In this document: positions 16,990-24,455 of the stretch, piece after piece
Numbering within the stretch: the stretch's first letter is position 1
Layout: every line of letters begins with the position of its first letter
DNA from: an uncultured Porphyromonadaceae bacterium
GTDB lineage: Bacteria > Bacteroidota > Bacteroidia > Bacteroidales > Muribaculaceae
NCBI GenBank assembly: GCA_900550645.1
Contig: URTA01000037.1
Coordinates: 1-26,805 of the forward strand
DNA length: 26,805 nt
Direction: 5' to 3'
Program-made: the position numbers and the translations under genes
Notes under the pieces: model-generated
Databases searched by the model: none
What the model was told of the DNA's origin: nothing
The model's input: only the letters and a program-made list of their open reading frames with translations

Positions 16990-17674
16990 CCAGTTCGTGA
17001 GGACAATAGCCGAAAGAACAAAGGCGGACGATGAATTGTTTTTTGTCGAACCAGTCATTGTGTCAAGCGATTTCGGATACAACATGGTGCGCCGCCATGG
17101 GCAGTACGGGCTGATGGCTGGGGATCAGTTTGTGTTGCCGGCTGTCTTTGACGAGTTGTCGGTAGTGTCGGCTGAGTTGGCCATGCTGAAAGTCAACGGC
17201 CTGTATGCTTGTTACAGCCTGGCAGACGGAGCGTATGTCTCAGGTTTTGAGTACGTGTCATTCGAACGCTGCGGAGGTTTCGTGAAGCTGTTTGCGGCAG
17301 ACCTGCATTTCTGCCTGTATGAACTTTCTCAACGTCGCTTCATCTCGCGAAACGGGCTGTATGACGATTTCAACTTGGCTGATGGCGGCACAGAGTTTAT
17401 TTGGGCGAAATCCGGCAAGTATTTCGACTTTATCCGCCGTGCGGACTGCGATGTTATCCGCTTGCCGTCGGTGACAATGGCATACGATACGGCGAAAGGG
17501 ATGGTTGCCCAAAATGAATATGGCGAGGTGTCGGTCTACAACCTCAACGGCGTTGAGGATCATATTATGCTCCGCAAACTGGTGATAGAAGCCGGCGGTT
17601 ATCTGGCACTGAACAACCACACCTATCATATCCGGCACATCATAGACATAAACGGCAATATAGTGAACATATAA
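16979..17674 (+). CDS. Soluble protein with weak WG-like repeats
   Basis: A 231-residue protein whose ATG lies 11 nt inside the preceding gene. Short repeated units recall WG (KWG) beta-repeats: a G-x-Y/L-G/A-L motif, a hydrophobic strand, then a P-x-F/Y-D/E turn. Examples are GQYGLMAGDQFVLPAVFDEL, NGLYACYSLADGAYVSGFEYV and RNGLYDDF. The match is loose, since tryptophan is mostly replaced by tyrosine or leucine. Such repeats usually form protein-binding propeller-like surfaces. There is no signal peptide or membrane helix. As one of the last members of the operon, it could be an adaptor for the ATPases or for cargo, but nothing in the sequence fixes its role. Confidence 0.68.
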   Translation: MENDQFVRTIAERTKADDELFFVEPVIVSSDFGYNMVRRHGQYGLMAGDQFVLPAVFDELSVVSAELAMLKVNGLYACYSLADGAYVSGFEYVSFERCGGFVKLFAADLHFCLYELSQRRFISRNGLYDDFNLADGGTEFIWAKSGKYFDFIRRADCDVIRLPSVTMAYDTAKGMVAQNEYGEVSVYNLNGVEDHIMLRKLVIEAGGYLALNNHTYHIRHIIDINGNIVNI

Positions 17675-17684
17675 ACTGTAAAAA

Positions 17685-17840
17685 ATGTATCCAATCATCA
17701 GTACATTAGTTCAATGCCTCGTAGGGTGGCTTCTCATATCGAGAGTCCCGGGTTGGTTGAGAATCTCAGGACTTTTTGCGACAGTGATAAGGGTAATCGG
17801 CGTCCTTGTTATTTTGAGGGCGTTGTTGGCTTGGTTCTAA
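17685..17840 (+). CDS. Small hydrophobic membrane protein (51 residues)
   Basis: The ATG lies 10 nt after the stop of the preceding gene, the same spacing as elsewhere in the operon, and the frame runs to TAA at 17838-17840. The product starts MYPIISTLVQCLVGWLLI and ends ISGLFATVIRVIGVLVIL followed by RALLAWF. This gives two hydrophobic segments joined by a short basic loop (SRVPGWLR), a helical hairpin or one span plus an amphipathic helix. Small proteins of this type often stabilise or regulate larger membrane complexes. It is easily missed because of its size. A longer overlapping frame at 17714-17950 has no protein-like character. Confidence 0.55.
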   Translation: MYPIISTLVQCLVGWLLISRVPGWLRISGLFATVIRVIGVLVILRALLAWF

Positions 17841-17865
17841 ATCGGTTCGTTCTATTTGAGGAAAT

Positions 17866-17885
17866 AGCCCAATCTTTGTCGGGCT
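17866..17885. terminator. Weak hairpin between convergent genes
   Basis: AGCCC (17866-17870) and GGGCT (17881-17885) can pair around a 10-nt loop in the 76-nt gap between the operon end and the convergent lipoprotein gene. The stem is short and neither side has a strong T-run, so this is a tentative shared terminator. Confidence 0.25.
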
Positions 17886-17916
17886 TGGAGGTAACTATGC
17901 TAGCGCTGTCAGGGGA

Positions 17917-18558
17917 TTATTCGTCGATGTCGTCGAGTTCCCCGGCGTGATTTTCTATGAAGAGGCGTTCGAGGCTGAGGGAGTCGACCATTTCTCCCTC
18001 GTCGTTGTAAACATGCAGGAATGTGTAGCGTCCGCCTATTCCGTCTGGCCCATATCGGTATGACTGGAATATCATATAGCCTTCGTAGTCTGTTGTTACT
18101 AAATACCCTGAGTTTGCCGGTACATACCACGCTTTCCGGGCCGGTACATCTATGAAGTATGAGTATATATTGCGCATATCTGGACATCCTTCTACTATTA
18201 TTCTAAGCGGGTCCTGACTGTAGATATAAGCGTTGTAGATTGCGTTGATGGAGTCGATTGGCGCGGGTATGAAATTCTTTCCGTCGTCCACATACCAGGC
18301 GCCGCCGTTGGGTCGCACTGTCTGGAGCAGTTTGGTCTGCGTTCCGGTTTTCTGGTCTTTTATCCAAAGGGCTACAACGTCTACGTCATACTCGTCTTTG
18401 GCTGAATCGACGACTTCGCGCAGTATTGCATAGCCATCATCTTCGGCCAGCACTGTTTTGGGTCTTTCGTGTGGAGTTTTTGTGGTGGATGTGCAGCCGG
18501 GGTGCATTGCAAGCACTACGAGGAGGGGAAGGACGAAAATGAGCAGTCGTTTGGTCAT
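17917..18558 (-). CDS. Putative lipoprotein, unknown function
   Basis: A 213-residue protein on the minus strand. The start at 18558 gives MTKRLLIFVLPLLVVLAMHPGC, a lipoprotein-type signal with the acceptor cysteine at residue 22. The residues before it (HPG) are not an ideal lipobox. A longer in-frame extension upstream runs through non-coding-looking and antisense sequence and was not used. The mature part is beta-rich with repeated aromatic strands (GGAWYVDDGKNF, KAWYVPANSGYLVTTDYEGY, YTFLHVYNDEGEMV) and an acidic C-terminus. I do not recognise a family. It lies about 100 nt downstream of the ECF sigma gene on the same strand, with a strong hairpin in between, so it may be transcribed separately. 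It is not an anti-sigma factor by appearance. Confidence 0.75.
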   Translation of the reverse strand: MTKRLLIFVLPLLVVLAMHPGCTSTTKTPHERPKTVLAEDDGYAILREVVDSAKDEYDVDVVALWIKDQKTGTQTKLLQTVRPNGGAWYVDDGKNFIPAPIDSINAIYNAYIYSQDPLRIIVEGCPDMRNIYSYFIDVPARKAWYVPANSGYLVTTDYEGYMIFQSYRYGPDGIGGRYTFLHVYNDEGEMVDSLSLERLFIENHAGELDDIDE

Positions 18559-18616
18559 GGTTTTGGGAGTGTTAGGTGAATGGTTTTGGTAGAAAATGGT
18601 GTGAGGAGATATGTGA

Positions 18617-18654
18617 AAGCGCGGGCGCGTCACGTACATGATGCGCCCGCGCTT
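18617..18654 (-). terminator. Strong GC-rich hairpin after the sigma factor gene
   Basis: Arms 18617-18632 (AAGCGCGGGCGCGTCA) and 18639-18654 pair over 16 bp with one G-T wobble around a 6-nt loop. The hairpin sits 6 nt beyond the stop codon of the minus-strand sigma gene. It probably terminates or attenuates that transcript before the lipoprotein gene. The following T-run on the minus strand is short (TTT). Confidence 0.6.
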
Positions 18655-18659
18655 GTGGG

Positions 18660-19166
18660 TCAACGGTAGTCTTTGAGGTATTCGCGCAGGCGTTTGCGTG
18701 TGCTGAATATGCGGCTCTTGACTGTGCCGAGTGGCATTTTCAGCCGGTCGGCTATCTCTTCGTATTTGTAGCCTGCCACGTGCATTGAGAACGGACGGCG
18801 GAACTCTTCGGGGAGCTTCTTGATCACTTCGCGTATTTCTGCCATGGTGTATGCTCCTTCGGGAGTTGAGATGCCGGAGTCTTGCGGCAGGTTGAGGTGG
18901 TAGAGGTCTTCGGAGGAGTCTATTACGGTGTTTTCGCGTGTGCTTTTGCGGTAGTTGTTGATGAATATGTTGCGCATTATGGTGAGCAACCATCCTTTGG
19001 GGTTGGTGTCATCGACAAACTTTTCCTGGTTTTTCAGGGCTTTGAGTGTCGTTTCCTGGACGAGGTCCTGAGCTTCGGACCGGTTTGCGGTGAGCTTCAA
19101 TGCGAAAGACAGCAGGCTGTTTTGCATTGTGCAGACCATTGTGGTGAAAGAAGACTGTTTCGACAT
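18660..19166 (-). CDS. ECF-type RNA polymerase sigma-70 factor
   Basis: A 168-residue protein with the two-domain layout of extracytoplasmic-function sigma factors. Region 2 spans about residues 15-85 (EAQDLVQETTLKALKN, then GWLLTIMRNIFINNYRK), which binds core polymerase and the -10 element. Region 4 spans about 110-165 (LPEEFRRPFSMHVAGYKYEEIADRLKMPLGTVKSRIFSTRKRLREYL), a helix-turn-helix for the -35 element. Length and motifs are normal. No anti-sigma gene is adjacent: the neighbours are a lipoprotein and a CBS membrane protein. The 257-nt gap upstream holds no gene I can support. What it controls cannot be told from this window. Confidence 0.95.
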   Translation of the reverse strand: MSKQSSFTTMVCTMQNSLLSFALKLTANRSEAQDLVQETTLKALKNQEKFVDDTNPKGWLLTIMRNIFINNYRKSTRENTVIDSSEDLYHLNLPQDSGISTPEGAYTMAEIREVIKKLPEEFRRPFSMHVAGYKYEEIADRLKMPLGTVKSRIFSTRKRLREYLKDYR

Positions 19167-19422
19167 GATGTGATTGCTTTAAGTGTTGTTGTTTTGTTTG
19201 CCTGTGGACAAAGCTTTCGCAATCTTCCACTTCGATTAGTTATAGTTTGTCTTTTGGATCTGTCGGCTGTTGGGCTGGCAGATGCCGTTGGTTTTCGGTT
19301 TTGCGGTGGCAATTCTCGTTCCAAATGCCCGGTTTGCCTCCTGTTTATATTCCCAAACGGCGGAGCTGTCTGATTATTGCGCTATAGTTCAGTATATTGT
19401 GCGGCGGCAAATCGGAGTATAT

Positions 19423-19438
19423 GTCAGACATGTCTGAC
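19423..19438. promoter_or_regulatory. Perfect 16-bp palindrome overlapping a stop codon
   Basis: GTCAGACATGTCTGAC is fully self-complementary and contains the stop codon of the minus-strand CBS membrane protein (TGA at 19426-19424). It has no loop, so it fits a dimeric DNA-binding protein site better than an RNA hairpin. It lies about 257 nt upstream of the sigma gene start, on that gene's upstream side. No T-run supports termination. Confidence 0.35.
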
Positions 19439-20692
19439 ACGCAGAAGTTTAATCTTGGTGGCAGACATTCTCAGCACGGTGAATGACAGGTCGCCAATGA
19501 CGAATGTGTCGTTGACGCGGGGCAGCTCGCCGCGTGTCTCGAGTATGTATCCGGCGAGTGTATGGTAGTGGTCGTTTTCGGGTATTCCGAGGTGGAACTG
19601 CTCGTTGATCTGCTCGATTTCGACGCGGCCTGCAAACTCGTATTCGTTTTCGCCGGTCTTTCGGGCGATTAGGCGTTTCTTGTCGTGTTCGTCTTCAAAC
19701 TCGCCGCATATTTCCTCCACGAGGTCCTCGAGGGTGACAAGGCCGGCTGTTCCTCCGAACTCGTCGATTACGATTACGACGGAGCGTTTTTCGGCGAGCA
19801 TGCGGCGCATCATCTTGTTGGCGAGCATGGACATTGGGGTGAAGATGACGGGCTTGATGCAGTCGCGCCAGTTCGTGTCGGTCTTGAAGAGTTCGGAGAC
19901 GTGTATGTATCCGACTACGTCGTCGATGTCACGCCGGTATACGACTATTTTTGACAGTCCGGTTGAGGAGAATGTGTTTACCAGTTCGCTGCGCGACGTG
20001 CCTTCGAGGTCAACGGCGACAATCTCGTTGCGTGGTATCATGCATTCCTCTATCTGCGTGTCCTTGAAGTCGATGGCGTTGCGGAATATTTTCACTTCGC
20101 TGTCAATCTCCTCATTGTCTGAGCGCCCGGCGAGGCTCTGCTGTATGTAGTCGTCGAGCTGCTCTACAGTGAGCCGCCCGGGCTTGGTGCTGGTGGACTC
20201 TATGCCGAGCAGCTTCATCAGCCCCAGCGAGATGTGTGAGATGAGCGCGGAGATGGGGTACAGTACCAGGTATATCAGGTATACGGGTAGCGCGATGAGG
20301 CGCATTGTGAAGTTGGGGTTGATGCGGAACGTGATTTTGGGCATGAACTCTCCGGTGAACAGTATAATGATTGTCGATGCTATGGTGTTGACTATCAGTA
20401 CTGCCGCGTCGTTTTGAAACCATGCGTCAAGCCATGGGTTGATGATGGCTGAAATTGCGATACCGTATATTACGAGGACTACGTTGTTGCCTACGAGTAG
20501 CGTAGAGATGAACGTGTCTTCGTTGTGGTAGAAGCGTCGCAGTATCCGGTTGATGATGCCTCCGCGCGAAGTCTCAATCTCCATTCGCACTTTTGATGAC
20601 TGCACGAAGGCTATCTCTGTGCCGGAGAAGAGGCCGGAGAAGAGTATTGCGATTATTGTTATCAGTATTGCGGAGGTGAGTTGCAGTTCCAT
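19424..20692 (-). CDS. CNNM/CorC-type membrane protein: DUF21, CBS pair, CorC_HlyC domain
   Basis: A 422-residue protein with the full domain order of the HlyC/CorC (CNNM) family. The N-terminal DUF21 transmembrane domain spans about residues 1-150 and includes ILFSGLFSGTEIAFVQSSKVR and the FTGEFMPK motif. A CBS pair lies at about 195-320, with CMIPRNEIVAVD at its start and VVIVIDEFGGTAGLVTLEDLVEEI at its end. A CorC_HlyC domain lies at about 340-420. Family members move or sense Mg2+ or related cations, with the CBS pair binding adenine nucleotides. In Bacteroidota a relative, GldE, is linked to gliding, but I cannot separate paralogues by eye and give no symbol. It lies downstream of lptC on the same strand (63-nt gap). 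Confidence 0.93.
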   Translation of the reverse strand: MELQLTSAILITIIAILFSGLFSGTEIAFVQSSKVRMEIETSRGGIINRILRRFYHNEDTFISTLLVGNNVVLVIYGIAISAIINPWLDAWFQNDAAVLIVNTIASTIIILFTGEFMPKITFRINPNFTMRLIALPVYLIYLVLYPISALISHISLGLMKLLGIESTSTKPGRLTVEQLDDYIQQSLAGRSDNEEIDSEVKIFRNAIDFKDTQIEECMIPRNEIVAVDLEGTSRSELVNTFSSTGLSKIVVYRRDIDDVVGYIHVSELFKTDTNWRDCIKPVIFTPMSMLANKMMRRMLAEKRSVVIVIDEFGGTAGLVTLEDLVEEICGEFEDEHDKKRLIARKTGENEYEFAGRVEIEQINEQFHLGIPENDHYHTLAGYILETRGELPRVNDTFVIGDLSFTVLRMSATKIKLLRVRHV

Positions 20693-20755
20693 TGTCTGTG
20701 GCGTGTTTTGTTTTCGTGAGGAGGGAGGGTGGCGTGTCGCGGCTGTGCGGCAGTG

Positions 20756-21433
20756 TCAGGGCGTTGGCGAGGGCGGCACCGGTGCTATCGTAGGCCCGCC
20801 GGAGGCAGCTGCTCCTGGCGGTACGGGCGTGGCTGCGGGCTGCGCGTCTTTGTTGAAGGGGAACATTCCCGAGGGGCGTATTATGCGGTAGTCCGTTAGG
20901 CGGTCGTTTGACACGAATCCGTACCCTTCGAGCATGTGCTGTGTTGTCTTGATGTGGATGAACGAGTCGGAATATATCTTGTGTTCGCGTTCGTTCCAGA
21001 AGAGCTGCTGTGTCAGGAAGAGGTCGCCGGGGAGGCGTTCCAGCTCCACGTTGCCGTCGAGCTGCCACAGTTTCTGGTCTGAATAGAACTTGGCGGAGTC
21101 GGCAGCGACGGAGGCTATCTTCTTGTAGTTGCGGTCAAATTTCTGCAGGTACAGACCTTTGGGAAACGACCAGTAGGGGGTGTCGCGCTCGTTGTAGACC
21201 AGCCACAGCGGGGAGACTATCTTGTACTGTATTATCCCCGAGTCGGAGATGAACGTGACCACGTTTTTTGTGGTCATCGTCGGCATCTTCTTTGGGTTGA
21301 TGGATGCCGCTACGTCCACTTTCTTCCCCTGGTGGCATGAAGCCAGCGCGATGACGGCGAGCATCATCGCCACCGGAAAGTGTCCGGGAGAGAATACCCG
21401 GCACGCGGACTTGTATGCAGCGCGAAAGTCCAT
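20756..21433 (-). CDS. lptC: LptC, LPS-export periplasmic/lipoprotein component
   Basis: A 225-residue protein. The N-terminal hydrophobic segment ends in LASC, with Cys33 as lipidation site, as in Bacteroidota LptC lipoproteins. The body has the OstA/LptC beta-jellyroll pattern with repeated strands: VVTFISDSGIIQYKIVSPLW, KIASVAADSAKFYSDQKLWQLDGNVEL, then TQQLFWNEREHKIYSDSFIHI and EGYGFVSNDRLTDYRI. LptC passes lipopolysaccharide from the LptBFG transporter to LptA on the way to the outer membrane. A Pro/Ala-rich tail of about 30 residues at the C-terminus is an extra. It sits 23 nt after the outer-membrane protein gene, and the order coaX, barrel protein, lptC, CBS protein suggests one operon. 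Confidence 0.9.
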   Translation of the reverse strand: MDFRAAYKSACRVFSPGHFPVAMMLAVIALASCHQGKKVDVAASINPKKMPTMTTKNVVTFISDSGIIQYKIVSPLWLVYNERDTPYWSFPKGLYLQKFDRNYKKIASVAADSAKFYSDQKLWQLDGNVELERLPGDLFLTQQLFWNEREHKIYSDSFIHIKTTQHMLEGYGFVSNDRLTDYRIIRPSGMFPFNKDAQPAATPVPPGAAASGGPTIAPVPPSPTP

Positions 21434-21456
21434 TGTATAACGGCGTGTGCGTCAGG

Positions 21457-22722
21457 TTACTTGATCTTGCGCTGGTAGAACCACAGCTCGTTGAAGTTGA
21501 CGCCCAGCGTGATGTTGAAATAGTTTTCGGAGATGAGCGAAGTCGGCGAAGCCATGCGGTGCTTCCAGTCGAAGCCCAGGTTGATGACGGTGCGCCCCTC
21601 GGGAGTCGGGAATCCGAAGCCGCATGACAGGCCGTATTCCTTGACGTTGTTGCCGCGTATGTTCAGGTAGTCGCGCGAGTAGTACCCGCCGATGCGGTAT
21701 GCCACGCGCTGCAGATAGCGTCCGCGCAGTTTCGGCACGTATTCGCCGCCGACAGCCACCTTGTAGCGGTCGTTGAACTCCATGCCCTGGAATACGGTGT
21801 TCCCCTTGTCGTCATACAGCGGCGAGTAGGGCGCGTCCTTCCAGTTCTGGTAAGTGAAGTCGGCTTCAACCATGAAGCGTGACTGTCGTGCGTGAGTATA
21901 ATTGATGCCCGCGCCTATGGTGTGCGGCTGGTAGTAGCTGCCTTTCATACGCATATATGCCACGGTGTCAGGCTTGGAGGTGTTGTCGCCGAGGTTCTGG
22001 TTTGTCACCCACGTCTTGCCGAGGAACGACTTGCGGGGCGTGTACGTCGCGCCGAGCGTCACGCGGTCTGCCTTGGTCAGAGCGAGGGTGTACTGCAGGC
22101 CGATGTTAATGTCCCAGTCGCGTACCTGCATGACGTGTTCAAACAGCGTGCGTCCCGAGCCTTCGGGGGTGGAGTAAACGTCGTTGATGATGTTGCCGAA
22201 CCGGTAGGAGATGTTCGCGCCGATGCCGATGCCGTAGTAGTTGGCGGCAAGGCCGAAGTAGAGGAGGTTAAGCCCGCCTGAACCTTGGTTTTCCATGGTG
22301 CCGTGCTTTATCTCGTTGCCGAAAGCGTAGCCAACCGACGACACGGGGAGCAGTCCGACAGAGCCGCCGAAGTGCTTGGAGAGCGGGAACTGCATGGTCA
22401 GGTAGTCGAGGCCTCCGCCGGTGGTGTTCTCCTTGTATGAGCCTTCCTGCGAGTGGATGAAACTGATGTCTGCGCCTATGTCCCAGAGGAACGTCAGCGA
22501 GTCCATTCCGGCGTATGAGGCCGGGTTCATGACGTTGATCTGCCGCCCGGAGCGCATGGCGTAGCCTATTGTGCCCATCTGCCGCTGTGCGGATGTGGCG
22601 TGGTCGCTTAGTATGCCGTATCCGTACATGGAGTATGGCGAGGTCGTGACTTGCGCGTATGCCGTGCCTGCAGCGGCGGCTATGATGCACATCAGGAGGA
22701 GAAATGTCTTAGTTATCTTCAT
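21457..22722 (-). CDS. Outer-membrane beta-barrel-like protein
   Basis: A 421-residue protein with a clear signal peptide (MKITKTFLLLMCIIAAAAGTAYAQ). The mature part is rich in amphipathic, aromatic beta strands alternating with glycine turns, and it ends with an aromatic strand (FNITLGVNFNELWFYQR), as barrels do. The opening SPYSMYGYGILSD with MGTIGYAMRSGRQINVMNPASYAG resembles Bacteroidota barrel proteins of the FadL/PorV-like type (residues GYA..N.aNPA). Substrate is unknown. Its start overlaps the end of coaX by 14 nt, so the two are probably translationally coupled. Placed just before lptC, it may serve general envelope biogenesis. Confidence 0.82.
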   Translation of the reverse strand: MKITKTFLLLMCIIAAAAGTAYAQVTTSPYSMYGYGILSDHATSAQRQMGTIGYAMRSGRQINVMNPASYAGMDSLTFLWDIGADISFIHSQEGSYKENTTGGGLDYLTMQFPLSKHFGGSVGLLPVSSVGYAFGNEIKHGTMENQGSGGLNLLYFGLAANYYGIGIGANISYRFGNIINDVYSTPEGSGRTLFEHVMQVRDWDINIGLQYTLALTKADRVTLGATYTPRKSFLGKTWVTNQNLGDNTSKPDTVAYMRMKGSYYQPHTIGAGINYTHARQSRFMVEADFTYQNWKDAPYSPLYDDKGNTVFQGMEFNDRYKVAVGGEYVPKLRGRYLQRVAYRIGGYYSRDYLNIRGNNVKEYGLSCGFGFPTPEGRTVINLGFDWKHRMASPTSLISENYFNITLGVNFNELWFYQRKIK

Positions 22723-23443
22723 TGTGTTCGTAAATTCTTAAAAGTCCTTTGCCGACGAGGTCGCTGACTATGTCCAGCGGCAAGCCGGTCATCTCGCGCA
22801 GCGCGTCAGCCACGAGCGAGGCATCGCCGCCGGTCAGGACGATGCGGCTGCATTGCCCGGCAGCGGCTGTGCATGTTATTTCCGCAGCTGCGCCCCGCAC
22901 CGCGCCGCAGCGCAATGCCGTTTCGGTGTCCTTGCCGTATATCGGCAGCCTCCCTTCTGGCGACACGTGCGGCAGCTGTGCCGTGTGGCTTGCGAGGCTG
23001 TCGAGGCGCATGCGCACGCCGGCAGAGATGTTGCCGCCTTGGAAAACGCCGTCAGCCGACACTATGTCGGCGGTCAGCGCGGTGCCGGCGTCAGCTACCA
23101 GCAGCGTCTCGCCGGGAAACATCGCGGAGGCCGCCACTGCGGCTGCCACGCGGTCGAGTCCGAGGGTGCCAGGGGTGTCGTAGGCTATCCCTATCGGCAG
23201 CGGCGTGGCGTGTGTAATCACAAGTACATTGTCGTTGAGGCGGCTCACGGATTCCAGCATGCGGGCATCTGTCCTGCCGACGGCGGCGTATACGATGCCG
23301 TCAGGACGCACGCGCTCCACCAGCTGCGCGACAGCCTCGATGCACAGCTCCTCCATGCGCAGTCCCGTTACATCGCCCGAGCCTTCGTACACATTCACCT
23401 TCACAGAGCTGTTGCCGTGGTCTATCGTGAGAATTTTCCTCAT
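22709..23443 (-). CDS. coaX: Type III pantothenate kinase
   Basis: A 244-residue protein with the CoaX motifs. The N-terminal phosphate-binding strand is ILTIDHGNSSVKVNVY. The substrate-binding segment is GTLGLDRVAAAVAA (family GxDR). VADAGTALTADIV is the second phosphate motif, followed by FQGGNISAGVRMRLDSLASHTAQLP, typical of CoaX. It phosphorylates pantothenate in the first step of coenzyme A synthesis and belongs to the acetate/sugar kinase ASKHA fold. Length is normal (about 250). A Bacteroidota-type promoter (TTG, 19 nt, TAACTTTG) lies directly upstream. It heads a minus-strand run of coaX, barrel protein, lptC and CBS protein. Confidence 0.95.
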   Translation of the reverse strand: MRKILTIDHGNSSVKVNVYEGSGDVTGLRMEELCIEAVAQLVERVRPDGIVYAAVGRTDARMLESVSRLNDNVLVITHATPLPIGIAYDTPGTLGLDRVAAAVAASAMFPGETLLVADAGTALTADIVSADGVFQGGNISAGVRMRLDSLASHTAQLPHVSPEGRLPIYGKDTETALRCGAVRGAAAEITCTAAAGQCSRIVLTGGDASLVADALREMTGLPLDIVSDLVGKGLLRIYEHNEDN

Positions 23444-23450
23444 CAGTTCA

Positions 23451-23480
23451 CAAAGTTACATCAACTGGCGGCTATGCGCA
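23451..23480 (-). promoter_or_regulatory. Bacteroidota-type promoter for coaX
   Basis: On the minus strand, TAACTTTG (23458-23451) matches the -7 consensus TAnnTTTG, and TTG (23480-23478) lies 20 bp before it by my count of 19 intervening bases. The coaX ATG begins 8 nt after the -7 element, so the leader would be very short or absent. Confidence 0.6.
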
Positions 23481-23505
23481 ATTCATCTCGCCTAAAAAAA
23501 CATAA

Positions 23506-23976
23506 TTAGTCGGGAGCAGTTCCTTTGCTGCTGTTTTCTTTTTTCTCGCGGGCGTATATCATCCATACGGACACTATCTGGAGCATCGCGCCCACAAGAG
23601 TGAAGAGGATGGTGTTGCGCAATATCGCGAGTGCGCCGCCCATTGCGCCGAGCCGCTGCTCTGTATAAAACCAGAAGAAGCCGGCGATGATGAACGCTAT
23701 GCCGCCCCATGCCTGCATACGACGCAACCGGCGCAGCCGCTTGCTCTCGTCGGGAGCTGATACATTGACGCACCGCGCTGAGGTATAGATGATTGCGCCG
23801 GCAGCATATACCCATTTCCAGGGGACAAGTGTCTCCGGCGATTCGAGGGTCGCTATTGGCATGGCTATCGCCACTGCCAGGACGAGCAGCCCGAGCATCG
23901 CTACATTGTCAACGATCTTGCGTTTTCGCGGCAGGGTCATCGGCGCTTTGCCGCCGTCATTGCTCTTCTGTTTCAT
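23506..23976 (-). CDS. Small multi-span membrane protein, unknown function
   Basis: A 156-residue protein with about four hydrophobic helices (near residues 23-42, 53-68, 89-105 and 120-141). A basic loop between helices 2 and 3 (KRLRRLRRM) should face the cytoplasm. The N- and C-termini are both polar and lysine-rich, consistent with both ends inside. I do not recognise a named family; it resembles small uncharacterised Bacteroidales membrane proteins. It follows the septum-initiator gene by 33 nt on the same strand and precedes coaX, although the coaX promoter lies in the 62-nt gap between them. Confidence 0.78.
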   Translation of the reverse strand: MKQKSNDGGKAPMTLPRKRKIVDNVAMLGLLVLAVAIAMPIATLESPETLVPWKWVYAAGAIIYTSARCVNVSAPDESKRLRRLRRMQAWGGIAFIIAGFFWFYTEQRLGAMGGALAILRNTILFTLVGAMLQIVSVWMIYAREKKENSSKGTAPD

Positions 23977-24009
23977 CGGTTGGTGTTTAATTGTCGGCAG
24001 AGTTGCAGG

Positions 24010-24336
24010 TTATTTGTCGTCCTTTTCGGTCACTATGTAGACATCCTCTGTAGAACGCTGCATGTTAAACCGCTCGCGGGCGAGGTGCTCCAGCTCGTTG
24101 CGCCCGGCCTCTATCGCTTCGCGCTTTTGCCTGTAATACTGCGCACTGTCAGCAGTGACGCGGATCTGCTCCTGCAGCTCGTTGATTTCATCTTGGTATT
24201 TTTTGCTGACGGCAATGGAGGTGTCGTCATTGAAGACGAGCATGACCACGGATATGGCCACGACGATCAGCATCGGCAGGTGTGACTTTCTCCGCAACCA
24301 GAACATAGCTTTCTTCAGGTTTTTATTGAACCCCAT
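24010..24336 (-). CDS. FtsB/DivIC-family septum formation initiator protein
   Basis: A 108-residue protein with the standard layout of this family. A short basic cytoplasmic tail comes first, then one transmembrane helix (about residues 20-35, LPMLIVVAISVVMLVF) and a periplasmic coiled coil (about 45-85, KYQDEINELQEQIRV and onward). The conserved end motif LEHLARERFNMQRSTEDVYIV matches the family pattern, E-x-x-A-R-E-x-x-x-M followed by E-D-V-Y. FtsB/DivIC forms the FtsQLB complex that activates septal peptidoglycan synthesis. FtsB and DivIC names are interchangeable here, so I give no symbol. A TAATTTTG element lies upstream at 24392-24399. Confidence 0.9.
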   Translation of the reverse strand: MGFNKNLKKAMFWLRRKSHLPMLIVVAISVVMLVFNDDTSIAVSKKYQDEINELQEQIRVTADSAQYYRQKREAIEAGRNELEHLARERFNMQRSTEDVYIVTEKDDK

Positions 24337-24391
24337 TTGCAGTCAGTTTTGCGTGTTGCCGGGATGCGCCCGGCGACACTTGTTCACGCTG

Positions 24392-24399
24392 CAAAATTA
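24392..24399 (-). promoter_or_regulatory. Possible -7 element for the septum initiator gene
   Basis: TAATTTTG on the minus strand fits TAnnTTTG and lies 55 nt upstream of the ATG. No TTG/TTTG was found at the expected 19-21 nt spacing, so this is only half a promoter. The rest of the 119-nt gap to rtcB shows nothing further. Confidence 0.35.
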
Positions 24400-24455
24400 A
24401 TCAAATAAATCATCATACGCACGCCCGCGTCGCACAAATATTCAGCTGGCGAGTG

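Noticed and set aside
312..17840. The operon as a BREX, Ter or CRISPR-type defence system
   Set aside because: No methyltransferase, PglZ, BrxC-type ATPase, TerD-like protein, Cas protein or CRISPR repeat was found. Defence remains possible but has no direct support.
17714..17950. Plus-strand 78-codon frame between the operon and the lipoprotein gene
   Set aside because: It overlaps the more protein-like 51-residue hydrophobic frame starting at 17685, runs into the convergent lipoprotein gene and has no coding character.
22853..23509. Plus-strand frame of 218 codons over coaX
   Set aside because: coaX is certain by its motifs. The opposite product is His/Ala/Arg-rich without domain features.
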